Made by a program: the position numbers and the translations under genes
The notes under the pieces: model-generated
Told to the model about the DNA's origin: nothing
Seen by the model: only the letters and a program-made list of their open reading frames with translations
The model's database searches: none
From: a virus
Direction: 5' to 3' (one strand)
DNA: 47,955 bases
IMG/VR virus record: IMGVR_UViG_3300025711_000259
Coordinates: 1-47,955 of that record
In this document: one piece after another, positions 7,338-14,988 of the stretch
Layout: every line of letters begins with the position of its first letter
Numbering within the stretch: position 1 is the first letter of the stretch

Positions 7338-7345
7338 GAGTTGAG
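7329..7345. promoter_or_regulatory. Operator-like site over repressor start codon
   Basis: ATCAAC-CATGA-GTTGAG, one mismatch from the dyad consensus. The repressor ATG (on the minus strand at 7335-7337) lies within the spacer, so binding here should block repressor transcription or translation. Confidence 0.6.
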
Positions 7346-7361
7346 AGTCTCATAAAGGTTG

Positions 7362-7378
7362 CGCAATAGTCAGTTGAT
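7362..7378. promoter_or_regulatory. Imperfect middle operator-like site
   Basis: CGCAAT-AGTCA-GTTGAT has one perfect half-site and one half matching at three of six bases. It lies between the two better sites and overlaps a possible rightward -35 TTGCGC (7359-7364) with -10 TATAAC (7380-7385), although the 15-bp gap is short. Confidence 0.4.
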
Positions 7379-7385
7379 CTATAAC

Positions 7386-7402
7386 ATCAACCACGAGTTG
7401 AT
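7386..7402. promoter_or_regulatory. Perfect operator dyad in front of cro
   Basis: ATCAAC-CACGA-GTTGAT is a perfect 6-5-6 dyad and the best copy of the operator family. It ends 4 bp before the GGAGG ribosome site of the Cro-like gene, so binding would occlude the start of the rightward transcript. Confidence 0.7.
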
Positions 7403-7416
7403 AAATGGAGGTTGTC

Positions 7417-7677
7417 ATGCTGGACCCCGCAGATTTTCCGAGCGCAATTGCATTCGCGTTTGAAGCCGTAGGCGGCATCGGGGCCGCCGCGAAGGTATGC
7501 AATAGAAGCTATCAGGCGTTGAACAAATGGCGTCAGGCCGCATGCCTGCCGCGAACGGATTACACAGGTGAAACCAAATACGCCGAGCTGCTGGCGACCG
7601 CTGCAAATCAGAAAGGCAACGCCTTCCAAGCAGCTTGGCTGCTGAACGCTTCGGCCCCTAACAAAGCTGCAGCGTAG
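7417..7677 (+). CDS. Cro-like helix-turn-helix regulator
   Basis: 86-aa protein with a helix-turn-helix near the N-terminus (GGIGAAAKVCNRSYQALNKWR-like, residues about 17-37), of the Cro/YdaS type. It is divergent from the repressor and behind the perfect operator at 7386-7402, the classic Cro position; it should oppose the repressor and favour lytic growth. ATG 7417 is chosen because GGAGG (7407-7411) is well spaced; ATG 7405 would lie upstream of that site. The tail is Ala-rich. Confidence 0.8.
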   Translation: MLDPADFPSAIAFAFEAVGGIGAAAKVCNRSYQALNKWRQAACLPRTDYTGETKYAELLATAANQKGNAFQAAWLLNASAPNKAAA

Positions 7678-7681
7678 CAAG

Positions 7682-7705
7682 AAAAAAGGCGACCTAATGG
7701 CCGCC
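7682..7705 (-). terminator. Leftward intrinsic terminator (minus strand)
   Basis: Read on the minus strand, GGCGGCC-ATTA-GGTCGCC forms a 7-bp hairpin, including one G-U pair that becomes an A-C mismatch on the plus strand. It is followed by six T. The polarity implies a leftward transcript from the 7706-8008 region, possibly a non-coding RNA. Confidence 0.6.
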
Positions 7706-7744
7706 CAGTTCCTCCCGGCACGCACCACCACAGCGCTGTCGGGT

Positions 7745-7902
7745 CGCGATAAAGGTAGGTGGGCACACCACATGCAACCACCTCTCTTTATCGCGCTTTT
7801 CCAAGGCTCGGAAGCCTTGGTGTTGCTGCCTTTTCCACCACAGATTGGGCAGCTGTTGCGCCAGGGGTGAACAACGGATTGTTCGCCCCGGCACGGTGCC
7901 GG
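7745..7902. ncRNA. Hairpin-dense non-coding region, candidate structured RNA
   Basis: Within the 331-bp gap between cro and cII are four strong hairpins in a row. First, CGCGATAAAG/CTTTATCGCG (7745-7754 with 7786-7795) has an inner AGGTGG/CCACCT stem. Second, CCAAGGCT-CGGA-AGCCTTGG is at 7801-7820. Third, GGGGTGAACAA-CGGA-TTGTTCGCCCC is at 7864-7889. Fourth, CCGGCA-CGG-TGCCGG is at 7888-7902, sharing two bases with the third. A weaker GCTGCC/GGCAGC pair lies between the second and third. Two loops are the same CGGA. The strand is uncertain: wobble pairs in the first and third favour plus, while the terminator at 7682-7705 favours minus. A minus-strand 66-aa frame (7694-7894) overlaps it. Confidence 0.5.
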
Positions 7903-8008
7903 TATCGATCCCGAAGATCTAGCCGGCGTTTGGGCCCTTTCAAGCCACGCGGCAAATGTATCACCACTGCATGTCGCGCGGCACTGGCAACTTACAAGGA
8001 TTAATGCC

Positions 8009-8527
8009 ATGAGCCGTATCATTCTGAGCTCTCTAGACCGGGCGCAGCGGGAAGTTCTGCCGCTCGATCTCGCGCTTTACCATGCCGCACGGGACTACCC
8101 CGGCGGCGCCGCTGCCATCGCCGCCACTACCGGCCGGAATGCGACCACGCTGCAGCACAAGCTTTCCCCAACCCACCCAAGCCACACGGTGAATATTCAG
8201 GAGTTCGGCGAGATTCTGGAGTTGACCAAGGATCGCCGCATTCTGGATGCGGTGCATGCGCTGGTCGGTGACACGACCTGGCAGGAGCTGGCCGAGGCGT
8301 ACACCAATGACATGCCCGAGACGTTGACCACCGGTATCGCGGAATACTTCCGCAAGGTGGCGGATCTGGCGGACACCTGGGCCAAGAGCATTGGTGACGG
8401 TGTCGTAACTGATGAGGAGCTGGCCGCGATTCGCCTGCAGGTTTTTCGTGGGATTCAGGGGCTGCTGGGGATGTTCAACCGCGCCACGTATGTCAACCAG
8501 ACGACGCGGGGTGTTGATCGTGGCTGA
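8009..8527 (+). CDS. CII-like phage regulatory protein
   Basis: 172-aa protein resembling the phage CII/CP76 regulatory family (P2/186-type). The N-terminal half has a DNA-binding-like helix set (ALYHAARDYPGGAAAIAATTGRN, then LQHKLSPTHPSHTVNIQEFGEI). The C-terminal half is a long helical region. It probably acts in the lysis-lysogeny choice or in activating a phage promoter. ATG 8009 follows AAGGA by 8 nt; the nearer ATG 8004 is followed at once by a stop. It is the first gene of the rightward replication operon after the structured gap. Confidence 0.75.
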   Translation: MSRIILSSLDRAQREVLPLDLALYHAARDYPGGAAAIAATTGRNATTLQHKLSPTHPSHTVNIQEFGEILELTKDRRILDAVHALVGDTTWQELAEAYTNDMPETLTTGIAEYFRKVADLADTWAKSIGDGVVTDEELAAIRLQVFRGIQGLLGMFNRATYVNQTTRGVDRG

Positions 8528-8747
8528 TATCGCTGACTTCGCTAATGACCTGGTGCAAGAGCGTATCGATCAAGCGCTCGCTGCGCGCAACGCCGCCAAG
8601 CCCGCTTTGGCGGCGCATTCATTTTTGTTCTGCGAAACGTGTGATGACCCGATCCCTGAGGCCCGTCGTTTGGCGCAGCCCGGCTGCACGCAATGCGTGG
8701 GATGCCTTTCTGTCGACGAACTGAAGGGGTCTCGCCATGCTGGATGA
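8520..8747 (+). CDS. DksA/TraR-family zinc-finger protein
   Basis: 75-aa protein with a four-cysteine zinc finger, C38-x2-C41 and C59-x2-C62, preceded by a helix MADIADFANDLVQERI. This is the small TraR/DksA-like type common in phages, which may bind the RNA polymerase secondary channel and alter promoter choice in place of DksA and ppGpp. GTG 8520 is chosen because it gives the usual family N-terminus and an 8-bp overlap with the CII-like gene; GTG 8511 is possible. Its end overlaps the primase start by 11 bp. Confidence 0.8.
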   Translation: MADIADFANDLVQERIDQALAARNAAKPALAAHSFLFCETCDDPIPEARRLAQPGCTQCVGCLSVDELKGSRHAG

Positions 8748-10953
8748 GGTTCTGGGGCAATTCGCCGACTATGGGCTTGAGCCTGCGCAGCCGCTGGTCT
8801 TTGGCAAGCTGACCCGGTGCAAAACAGCGCAGGACAAGGGCAAGGAAAAGAACGGCTGGTACATTGCCCATGAGCATCGCACCGAGAAGGGCGAGACGCT
8901 GATTTTCGGCGCGTTCGGTGACTGGCGTTCGGGTGAGTCGCAGAAGATTAAGGTCAAGGCCGGGCGGATGTCGCCGGAAGAGCGTGAGGTCATGCGCGCT
9001 CGGCAGGAAGAGGCAAAGCGCCGGGCTGCCGAGATCGCTGCCGGTGCAGCGCGTCGTGCGGCCAAGCGTGCGGCTGGCATGTTCAAGCGAATGCCGGAGA
9101 AGGGCCGTAGCGACTATCTGGATCGTAAGCAGATCGTCGGCATCGGTGTTCGGTATGCGCCGCGCACCGGTGCGTTCCTGGTGCCGATGTGCAACGTGCG
9201 TGACGAGATTGTCGGCCTACAGGTGGTTTATCCAACCAAGCAGGAAGACACCGGTCGCGACAAGACGTATTGGCCCTATGGGATGTCGAAGGAGGGCGCT
9301 TTTCACCTGATCGGTCCACATCCGGATCCGGGTGAGCCGGTGCTGGTGTGTGAGGGCTACGCGACGGGCGCAAGCCTGCATATGGCGACGTCGCTGACTG
9401 TGGCCATCGCGTTTGACGCCGGTAACTTGCTGGTGGTGTGCAAGGCGATGCGTGAGCGCTTCGCCGGCTGCCCGCTGATCATTTGCCGGGACGATGACTG
9501 GAAGACCACGAAGCCCAACGGTGATGCCTGGAACCCTGGTGAAGAGAAGGCCAACAACGCGGCGCTGATCCTCGGTGGCCAGGTGGTTGCGCCGATCTTT
9601 TCCGGGGAGCGGGAGATCAAGTGGACCGACTTCAACGACCTGCATGTTGCCGAAGGTTTGGAGGCTGTGCGCCGTCAGGTGCTTGCTGTGGTGAAACCGC
9701 CGGCCGCTGGTGGCTGGAAGGACATGCTGGCTCGAAGCGAAAGCGGTGCGTTGATTGCGCATATGCAGAACGTCGAGTTGATTCTGGCCAACGATGAACG
9801 CTGGGCAGGGGTGATTAGTTACAGCGCGTTCAGTTCGAAGATCGTGAAGCTGCGTGCGGCGCCTTATGGCGGCGGCACGGGCGATTGGGCGGACATCGAT
9901 GATGTGCGCGTGATGAAGTGGCTCGCGCAGCAGTACAACTTGCGGGTCAAGGCGTCGCATGTGATCGAGGCGGTGAGCGTGGTTGCGCATGACCATGCGT
10001 TTCATCCGGTGCGGCAGTATCTGCGCAAGCTTGAGTGGGATCGCGTGCCGCGCCTGGAAAGCTGGCTCACGGATGTCATGGGCGTGAAGGCCACCGATTA
10101 CTCGAGCAAGGTCAGCAAGCGCTGGATGTTGTCGGCCGTGGCGCGGGTGATGAAGCCGGGCTGCAAGGCTGACTCGGTGATGATTCTTGAGGGTGCGCAG
10201 GGCGCCGGTAAGTCGACGGCGATGAGCATTCTTGGCGGCGAGTGGTTCATGGATACGCCCTTCGCCCTCGGCGACAAGGACGGCTTTCAAGCGATCCGGG
10301 GCAAGTGGATCGTCGAGCTGGGTGAGCTGGACAGTTTCAACAAGGCTGAGAGCACCAAGGCCAAGCAGTTTTTCTCGGCGTCCACCGATACCTACCGTGA
10401 GAGTTACGGCCGTCGGACGATGGACGTGCCGCGTCAGTGCGTGTTCGTTGGGACGACGAACCAGGACGAGTACCTGAAGGACGCAACCGGTAACCGGCGT
10501 TATTGGCCGGTGGCGTGTACCAAGGTGGATCTTGAGCTGTTGCGTTCGATCCGCGATCAGCTGTGGGCCGAGGCGGTGTTCTGTTACGACGCGGGCGACC
10601 TTTGGTGGGTGACGCTGGATGAGGCGGCGATGTTCGGCGAGGAGCAGGACGAGCGCTTTGTGGTGGATGAATGGGAAGGTCCAATTCTGACCTGGCTGGA
10701 GGAGTCGCAGATCGGCGAGACCACCACCGGCAGCGAAGTGCTGAGCAGTGCGTTGAAGTTGGACTTCGGACATTGGGGCAAGCCGGAGCAGATGCGCGTC
10801 GGGGCGATTATGCATCGGTTGGGATGGCGGCGTGTTCGGATGCCTCCGTTGGTGAAGAGTGGTCAGCGGCCGTGGGCTTACAAGAAGCCTGCAGGTTGGG
10901 GCGGTGCTTCGGCGTTGAAGCGGGAACCGATTGAGGAGCCGTGCTTTGATTAA
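8737..10953 (+). CDS. Toprim primase / VapE-type helicase
   Basis: 738-aa replication protein. The N-terminal part (1-120) has charged helices. A Toprim domain follows, with E206 in VCEGYATG and an acidic RDDD region near 248-251, consistent with primer synthesis. The C-terminal half is a VapE (virulence-associated E) P-loop ATPase with Walker A EGAQGAGKST at 485-494 and downstream motifs WIVELGELD and VFVGTTNQDE typical of the group. This single protein likely primes and unwinds phage DNA at the origin. It lacks an obvious N-terminal zinc ribbon. It is the main gene of the rightward early operon, overlapping both neighbours. Confidence 0.88.
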   Translation: MLDEVLGQFADYGLEPAQPLVFGKLTRCKTAQDKGKEKNGWYIAHEHRTEKGETLIFGAFGDWRSGESQKIKVKAGRMSPEEREVMRARQEEAKRRAAEIAAGAARRAAKRAAGMFKRMPEKGRSDYLDRKQIVGIGVRYAPRTGAFLVPMCNVRDEIVGLQVVYPTKQEDTGRDKTYWPYGMSKEGAFHLIGPHPDPGEPVLVCEGYATGASLHMATSLTVAIAFDAGNLLVVCKAMRERFAGCPLIICRDDDWKTTKPNGDAWNPGEEKANNAALILGGQVVAPIFSGEREIKWTDFNDLHVAEGLEAVRRQVLAVVKPPAAGGWKDMLARSESGALIAHMQNVELILANDERWAGVISYSAFSSKIVKLRAAPYGGGTGDWADIDDVRVMKWLAQQYNLRVKASHVIEAVSVVAHDHAFHPVRQYLRKLEWDRVPRLESWLTDVMGVKATDYSSKVSKRWMLSAVARVMKPGCKADSVMILEGAQGAGKSTAMSILGGEWFMDTPFALGDKDGFQAIRGKWIVELGELDSFNKAESTKAKQFFSASTDTYRESYGRRTMDVPRQCVFVGTTNQDEYLKDATGNRRYWPVACTKVDLELLRSIRDQLWAEAVFCYDAGDLWWVTLDEAAMFGEEQDERFVVDEWEGPILTWLEESQIGETTTGSEVLSSALKLDFGHWGKPEQMRVGAIMHRLGWRRVRMPPLVKSGQRPWAYKKPAGWGGASALKREPIEEPCFD

Positions 10954-11305
10954 GGAGATCGATTCACTGCTTCGGTTGTGGGCGCAGGAGCTGCATTCCG
11001 AACATTCGAAAGGGGGGCTTGCTGGGGGGAACATGGTTGCCATGATGATGGAGAGCAATGGGCAACTGATCCGTGGACGGCGGGCCTTTCGTGCGCCGCT
11101 GGAGAGTTCTCTCGACATCGAGCTGATCGTGACCAAGCATCTGGCGCCCGAGTTGGTGACGGTTGTGCGGGAGCATTACTGCACGTTCGACGTTGATATG
11201 CGCTTGCGGTACGCGCACTGCGGTTGTGGCCGTGACACGTACTACCAGCGTTTGCATGAGGCACACCTGCAGATCTTCGGAGTGATGATGGGGTTGGCTG
11301 CGTGA
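10946..11305 (+). CDS. Putative Q-like late antiterminator/regulator
   Basis: 119-aa protein whose middle (HLAPELVTVVREHYCT, then CGCGRDTYYQRLHEAHLQI) resembles phage antitermination Q-type proteins, in which a tyrosine-rich helix-turn-helix-like end follows a helical pair. Q-type proteins load onto RNA polymerase at a late promoter and let it pass terminators. TTG 10946 is preferred because GAGGAG (10933-10938) lies 7 nt upstream and it overlaps the primase stop as TTGATTAA. Its place at the end of the early operon, just before a long leader with a terminator, fits. The family assignment is moderate. Confidence 0.55.
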   Translation: MIKEIDSLLRLWAQELHSEHSKGGLAGGNMVAMMMESNGQLIRGRRAFRAPLESSLDIELIVTKHLAPELVTVVREHYCTFDVDMRLRYAHCGCGRDTYYQRLHEAHLQIFGVMMGLAA

Positions 11306-11330
11306 CCCCTGGCATTCGTCCGGCTGTTGC

Positions 11331-11640
11331 TGTCCCACTGGCCCGTCTTGTCCCGCTGCGTTTTGATACAGTGGGACAGGTGCGGGCCTTGTCGTTGTTG
11401 GGCTGTCCCACCGTCCCGCTACAAAGTGCCTCCCGCCCGTGTAAGCGTAGCGGGTAGCAGTACGCGCGTTTCACGCGCATGCGTGTTCTTTAAGATTCTT
11501 CCTTTACACGAGAAAGGAGAGAGATAAGTAGGACAGTGGGGTGAAGCCCCGAATTCAGGTGCTCTCAGGCGTCCCACTTCGATTCCGAATGGTGGGACAG
11601 ATGGGACGCCGCCGAAACAGCAGAATGCCGGGGTGGGATA
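11331..11640. repeat. GTCCCAC repeat cluster in the pre-late leader
   Basis: The non-coding stretch 11306-11832 holds many copies of a GTCCCAC/GTGGGAC word in both orientations. The clearest are TGTCCCACTG (11331-11340) and its exact reverse complement at 11369-11378, then CTGTCCCAC (11403-11411), GGACAGTGGGG (11531-11541), GTCCCAC (11571-11577) and GTGGGACAGATGGGAC (11592-11607). A further hairpin, GGTGGCA/TGCCACC, is at 11691-11719. Location suggests either a replication origin with iterons next to the primase gene or the leader of the late transcript. No convincing gene is seen here. Confidence 0.65.
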
Positions 11641-11790
11641 TTCGCCGACATTCGCTAGGTGTTCACCCTGTGTTACCCACTTATTCGCCGGGTGGCATTA
11701 AACCGGGGTTGCTGCCACCGGAATCGACCTGTAAAAAGTAGTCATCTTCGATAGGTGCGACCGCAGAGAGCGGCAGGCACCACACCACCA

Positions 11791-11815
11791 AACCCGGCCA
11801 TTGCGCCGGGTTTTT
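11791..11815 (+). terminator. Intrinsic terminator before the late genes
   Basis: AACCCGGC-CATTGC-GCCGGGTT, an 8-bp stem followed by TTTTT. It is 17 bp upstream of the holin gene, so it separates early from late transcription unless antitermination occurs. Confidence 0.85.
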
Positions 11816-11832
11816 GCGTTTAGGGGTTGGCG

Positions 11833-12171
11833 ATGACAAACGAGCAACAAGCGCTGGCAGAAATGCCGATCTGGTTAGTGATCGTCCTGGCCCTGGTCGG
11901 CGGCGTATCGGGGGAGATGTGGCGGGCCGACAAGGATGGGGCGCGGGGCTGGGCGTTGTTGCGCCGCCTCGCGCTTCGGTCCGGTGCCTGCATTGTCTGC
12001 GGGGTGTCGGCGATGATGTTGATGATCGCAGCCGGCATGACGATCTGGACGGCAGGCGCCTTGGGTTGCCTGACGGCGATGGCCGGTGCCGATGTGGCCA
12101 TCGGGTTGTACGAACGATGGGCTGCCAAGCGGCTGGGCCTTTCCGAGTCGACATCGACCGACCGAACCTAG
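11833..12171 (+). CDS. Putative holin
   Basis: 112-aa membrane protein with three probable transmembrane segments (about 11-30, 46-68 and 73-92) and a charged C-terminus, in keeping with a phage holin that permeabilises the inner membrane and frees the endolysin. ATG 11833 follows AGGGG by 6 nt. It is at the head of the late region, well separated from the endolysin and spanin genes (33136-34223). This split also occurs in Pseudomonas R-type pyocin loci, where a holin gene heads the tail cluster. Identity rests on size, topology and position. Confidence 0.7.
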   Translation: MTNEQQALAEMPIWLVIVLALVGGVSGEMWRADKDGARGWALLRRLALRSGACIVCGVSAMMLMIAAGMTIWTAGALGCLTAMAGADVAIGLYERWAAKRLGLSESTSTDRT

Positions 12172-12186
12172 GTGCGGGGCCGACCG

Positions 12187-12260
12187 GGGGGCGGTTTTTC
12201 CGGGTCCTCCCCGAGGGCCGCCCCCTACACGGGTTAGCGAACTCGCGGGATCTCTGCAGC
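12187..12260. other. Candidate cos region upstream of terminase
   Basis: The 131-bp gap before the Nu1-type terminase gene holds a strong dyad, GGGGGCGG (12187-12194) with CCGCCCCC (12218-12225), enclosing a small CCTC/GAGG hairpin. Next comes CGGGTTAGCGAACTCGCGGGA (12230-12250), GC-rich and similar in character to lambda cos. Lambda-type terminases cut just upstream of their small subunit gene, so this is the expected place. The exact nick positions cannot be read from sequence alone. Confidence 0.45.
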
Positions 12261-12302
12261 TGAGAATTTGGCAGGGATGTCCGTCTTTTCAAAGGGTTAG
12301 AT

Positions 12303-12827
12303 ATGGGCAGGTCAGTTAGCAAGGCCGACTTGAGCGAGATCGTCGGCCGTGATGAACGCACCCTGACCCGATGGCAGAACGACGGCATGCCTGTGACCGA
12401 GTTCGGCCTCGGTCGGGGCAACGAAAACCAATACGACACCGAAGCCGTCATTCAGTGGCTGATGCACCAGGCTGCACTCAACGGCAAAAAAGAATCTTCA
12501 CGCGACCGGCTCGACCGGATCCGCGCCGACCGCGAAGAACTCGCGATGGCCAAGGATCTGGGCGAGGTTGTGATTGCGGCTGATCTGGTCGAGCGTTTCG
12601 AAGCCATGATCACCGCAGCCAAAGTGGAGCTGCTCAATTCCTTTCCGGACGCGTTAGCCGCCGAATTGTCGGCGCGCTACGACGTGGAAGTTGACGAGCA
12701 GCTCATTCGCGACCCTATTGAAGCCATCCTGAGGAGGCTTTCTGACTATGACAAGGATGATGCCCCGTCAGATGGATATTCTGACGAACCGGACGATTCG
12801 GAGGGCCTTGAGGAAGACGGCGACTAA
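12303..12827 (+). CDS. Terminase small subunit (Nu1-like)
   Basis: 174-aa protein like lambda gpNu1. Residues 1-60 form a winged helix-turn-helix (VSKADLSEIVGRDERTLTRWQNDGMP) for cos recognition, a central coiled coil follows (about 65-100), and an acidic tail (SDEPDDSEGLEEDG) ends it. It should bind packaging DNA and recruit the large subunit. Its 3' end overlaps the large-subunit gene by 80 bp, as is usual for translationally coupled terminase pairs. Confidence 0.9.
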   Translation: MGRSVSKADLSEIVGRDERTLTRWQNDGMPVTEFGLGRGNENQYDTEAVIQWLMHQAALNGKKESSRDRLDRIRADREELAMAKDLGEVVIAADLVERFEAMITAAKVELLNSFPDALAAELSARYDVEVDEQLIRDPIEAILRRLSDYDKDDAPSDGYSDEPDDSEGLEEDGD

Positions 12828-14760
12828 AGCGCTGCGCGGCGCCTGCCGCAAGTGGGCACCGCCGCCCCGCATGAGCATTATCGAGTGGGCGGACAAGTAC
12901 CGCTGGCTCGCACCGGAAGAAGCGGCACGCCCCGGCAAGTATCGCTTTGACGTGACACCTCACCTTATCTGGCCCGGTGGGCCATTGGAGGCACTGGACG
13001 ATCCGACTGTTAGCGAGATCGTCGGACGCAAATCGGCGCAGGTGGCCTGGACGTCTGGCGTTCTGGGAAATGCCCTGGGCAAATGGATCGACATTGACCC
13101 GTCCCCGATCCTGGTGTTGTTTCCCAAAGCCGAAGCGGCCAAACAGTACGTCGGCGAAAAGCTCGAACCGATGATTGAAGCCACGCCACGGCTGCGCAAG
13201 AAAGTCGACCTGCGCAGCCGCAAGCTTCAACAAAGGCAGGATTTCAAGCGCTTTCCTGGTGGCTTCCTGAAAATGGTTGGCTCCAACAGCCCGGCCAGCG
13301 TGAAGTCCACGCCAGTGCCGCGGGTGGCCATTGAGGAACCGGACGACTGCAACCTCAACCTGCGCGGGCAGGGCGATAGCATCAAGCTGGCGAAGGAGCG
13401 ACTCAAAACCTTTCGTCGTTCGAAAATCATCATCGGCGGCACACCGACCATCAAAGGTCTATCGGCCATCGATGCGGAGTTGGAGCTATCAGACAAGCGT
13501 GTTGGCTTGGTGCCCTGTCACGAGTGCGGGCAAGAGCACGCGCTGAGCTTCGACAACCTGCACTGCGATGAGGATCCTGAGTACCAGCATGAGGTGTACG
13601 GCAAGAAGCGTCCGGAACAGACTTTCTACTCTTGCCCGCACTGCGGCGGGATCTGGGACGATAACCAGAAAAACGCCAACCTCAAGCATGGGCGCTGGTC
13701 AGCTACAGCAGAGTTTCGCGGTATCGCGGGCTACATCCTCAACGAGCTCTACGCAACGTTTTGGGGATCTCGCTTTGAGGTGCTGATGGAAAAGAAACTC
13801 CAGGCTGAGCACGCGGCGGCGCAGGGCAACATCGGCCCGATGATCGCCTTCGTCAATAGCTCCAAAGGCGAAAGCTACGAATACCAGAGCGATGCTCCGA
13901 AGACTGACGAACTGGAGAAGCGCGCCGAACCCTACGCGGAACTCACCGCACCCCAAGGTGTGCTTTTGGTCACCGTCGGCGTCGACGTGCAAGGCGACCG
14001 CTTGGCGCTAGTGATCACTGGATGGGGACGGGGTGAAGAGTCATGGCGTCTGTATTGGGGCGAGCTGCACGGCAACCCCATCGATCCGCATGACGCTGTC
14101 TGGCAAGAGCTGGACAGGGTCATCTCCAGACCGATTCCCATCGCAAGCGGCGCCCAACTGGCGGTGTCGGCGGTCAGCATCGACAGCTCTGACGGTAATA
14201 CCAGCGATGCGGTTTATGCGTATGTGCGTGATCGTCAACGCTACAACGTTATGGCGATCAAAGGTGCTTCCGTTGACAGCCGTGACAAGGAGATTTTTAC
14301 CAAGCCGCCGCAGTCGGTGGACACCTCGCAAGATAACACCAAGGCTGCCAAATACGGGCTGAGGGTCCACATCGTTGGCACGCACAAAGCCAAGACTCTG
14401 ATCGACGGCCGACTTCGGCTGAAAGGCGCAGGGCCTGGCCGAATGCACTGGTATAGCGAGATCCGCTCGGACTACTACGAGCAGCTCACCAACGAAGTGC
14501 TGGCGCCGCACCCACGCAACCCCAGCAAGATGGTTTGGCAGAAAAAGGCCGGACGGCGCAACGAAGCGCTCGACTGCGAGGTGTACGCCTTGCATGCGGC
14601 GCGCAGTCTGAAAACCCACCTGCTGCGCGATCACGAATGGGACCAGCTGGAGCAGCAACTGCTACAGCCAACTCTGTTCACCACCGAACAACCGGTCGCA
14701 CCGGTACCGCGCCGAGCCGTCGCTCGTGGGCGGGGCACCCGCAGTCGCGCGGGCTACTAG
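12748..14760 (+). CDS. Terminase large subunit (lambda gpA-like)
   Basis: 670-aa packaging ATPase/nuclease of the gpA family. It has a deviant Walker A, K95-SAQVAWT, like lambda gpA KSARVGYSK, and paired cysteines C257/C260 and C296/C299 that may bind zinc. The nuclease-domain signature is TVGVDVQGDR, with D413 as a likely metal ligand. It translocates DNA into the prohead and cuts cos. ATG 12748 follows GAGGAGG by 10 nt. The Arg-rich tail may bind DNA or the portal. It heads a complete lambda-type head module. Confidence 0.95.
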   Translation: MTRMMPRQMDILTNRTIRRALRKTATKALRGACRKWAPPPRMSIIEWADKYRWLAPEEAARPGKYRFDVTPHLIWPGGPLEALDDPTVSEIVGRKSAQVAWTSGVLGNALGKWIDIDPSPILVLFPKAEAAKQYVGEKLEPMIEATPRLRKKVDLRSRKLQQRQDFKRFPGGFLKMVGSNSPASVKSTPVPRVAIEEPDDCNLNLRGQGDSIKLAKERLKTFRRSKIIIGGTPTIKGLSAIDAELELSDKRVGLVPCHECGQEHALSFDNLHCDEDPEYQHEVYGKKRPEQTFYSCPHCGGIWDDNQKNANLKHGRWSATAEFRGIAGYILNELYATFWGSRFEVLMEKKLQAEHAAAQGNIGPMIAFVNSSKGESYEYQSDAPKTDELEKRAEPYAELTAPQGVLLVTVGVDVQGDRLALVITGWGRGEESWRLYWGELHGNPIDPHDAVWQELDRVISRPIPIASGAQLAVSAVSIDSSDGNTSDAVYAYVRDRQRYNVMAIKGASVDSRDKEIFTKPPQSVDTSQDNTKAAKYGLRVHIVGTHKAKTLIDGRLRLKGAGPGRMHWYSEIRSDYYEQLTNEVLAPHPRNPSKMVWQKKAGRRNEALDCEVYALHAARSLKTHLLRDHEWDQLEQQLLQPTLFTTEQPVAPVPRRAVARGRGTRSRAGY

Positions 14761-14770
14761 GAAAACAAAC

Positions 14771-14986
14771 ATGACAGACGCACAACAGCGCCTCGCGGAA
14801 GTCCGGGCGGCGATCTCTGACGTCCTGAAGAAAGGCCAGCGCTTGCGTCGTGCGGATCGCGAACTGTATCGCGCCGAGCTGAACAGCCTTCGCCTGCTAG
14901 AGCAGCAATACGCGAAGGAGGTCGCGCTGGAACAGGCCCAACAACAGGGACGCGGCCGTAACCGCATCTCCTACATGAAGATCTGA
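14771..14986 (+). CDS. gpW-like head-tail joining protein
   Basis: 71-aa protein, close to the 68 residues of lambda gpW: helical N-terminus (AQQRLAEVRAAISDVLKKGQRLRRADRELYRA) and basic C-terminus ending ISYMKI. gpW stabilises packaged DNA and connects the portal to the FII ring. It lies between the terminase and portal genes, exactly as in lambda. Confidence 0.85.
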   Translation: MTDAQQRLAEVRAAISDVLKKGQRLRRADRELYRAELNSLRLLEQQYAKEVALEQAQQQGRGRNRISYMKI

Positions 14987-14988
14987 CT

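Noticed and set aside
7694-7894. 66-aa minus-strand frame ending at the 7682-7705 terminator
   Set aside because: Possible but weak: Arg/Gln/Cys-rich composition and no Shine-Dalgarno. Kept only as an alternative to the structured RNA.
7387-8022. 211-aa minus-strand frame over cro and the hairpin region, with CxxC-like pairs
   Set aside because: It overlaps the whole cro gene antisense and covers the hairpin run, with no good ribosome site. The Cys pairs are better explained by chance in structured GC-rich DNA.
9217-11136. 639-aa antisense frame over the primase gene
   Set aside because: It is the mirror of a high-GC coding region and is rich in Arg, His and Leu, with no family features; the plus-strand primase is certain.
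11541-11741. 66-aa plus-strand frame in the GTCCCAC leader
   Set aside because: No ribosome site, it crosses several repeats and hairpins, and its codon use is unlike the neighbours.
11681-12451. 256-aa minus-strand frame over holin, cos region and terS start
   Set aside because: It is antisense to clear genes and the cos-like region, and is rich in Pro, Arg and Ser as expected of a shadow.
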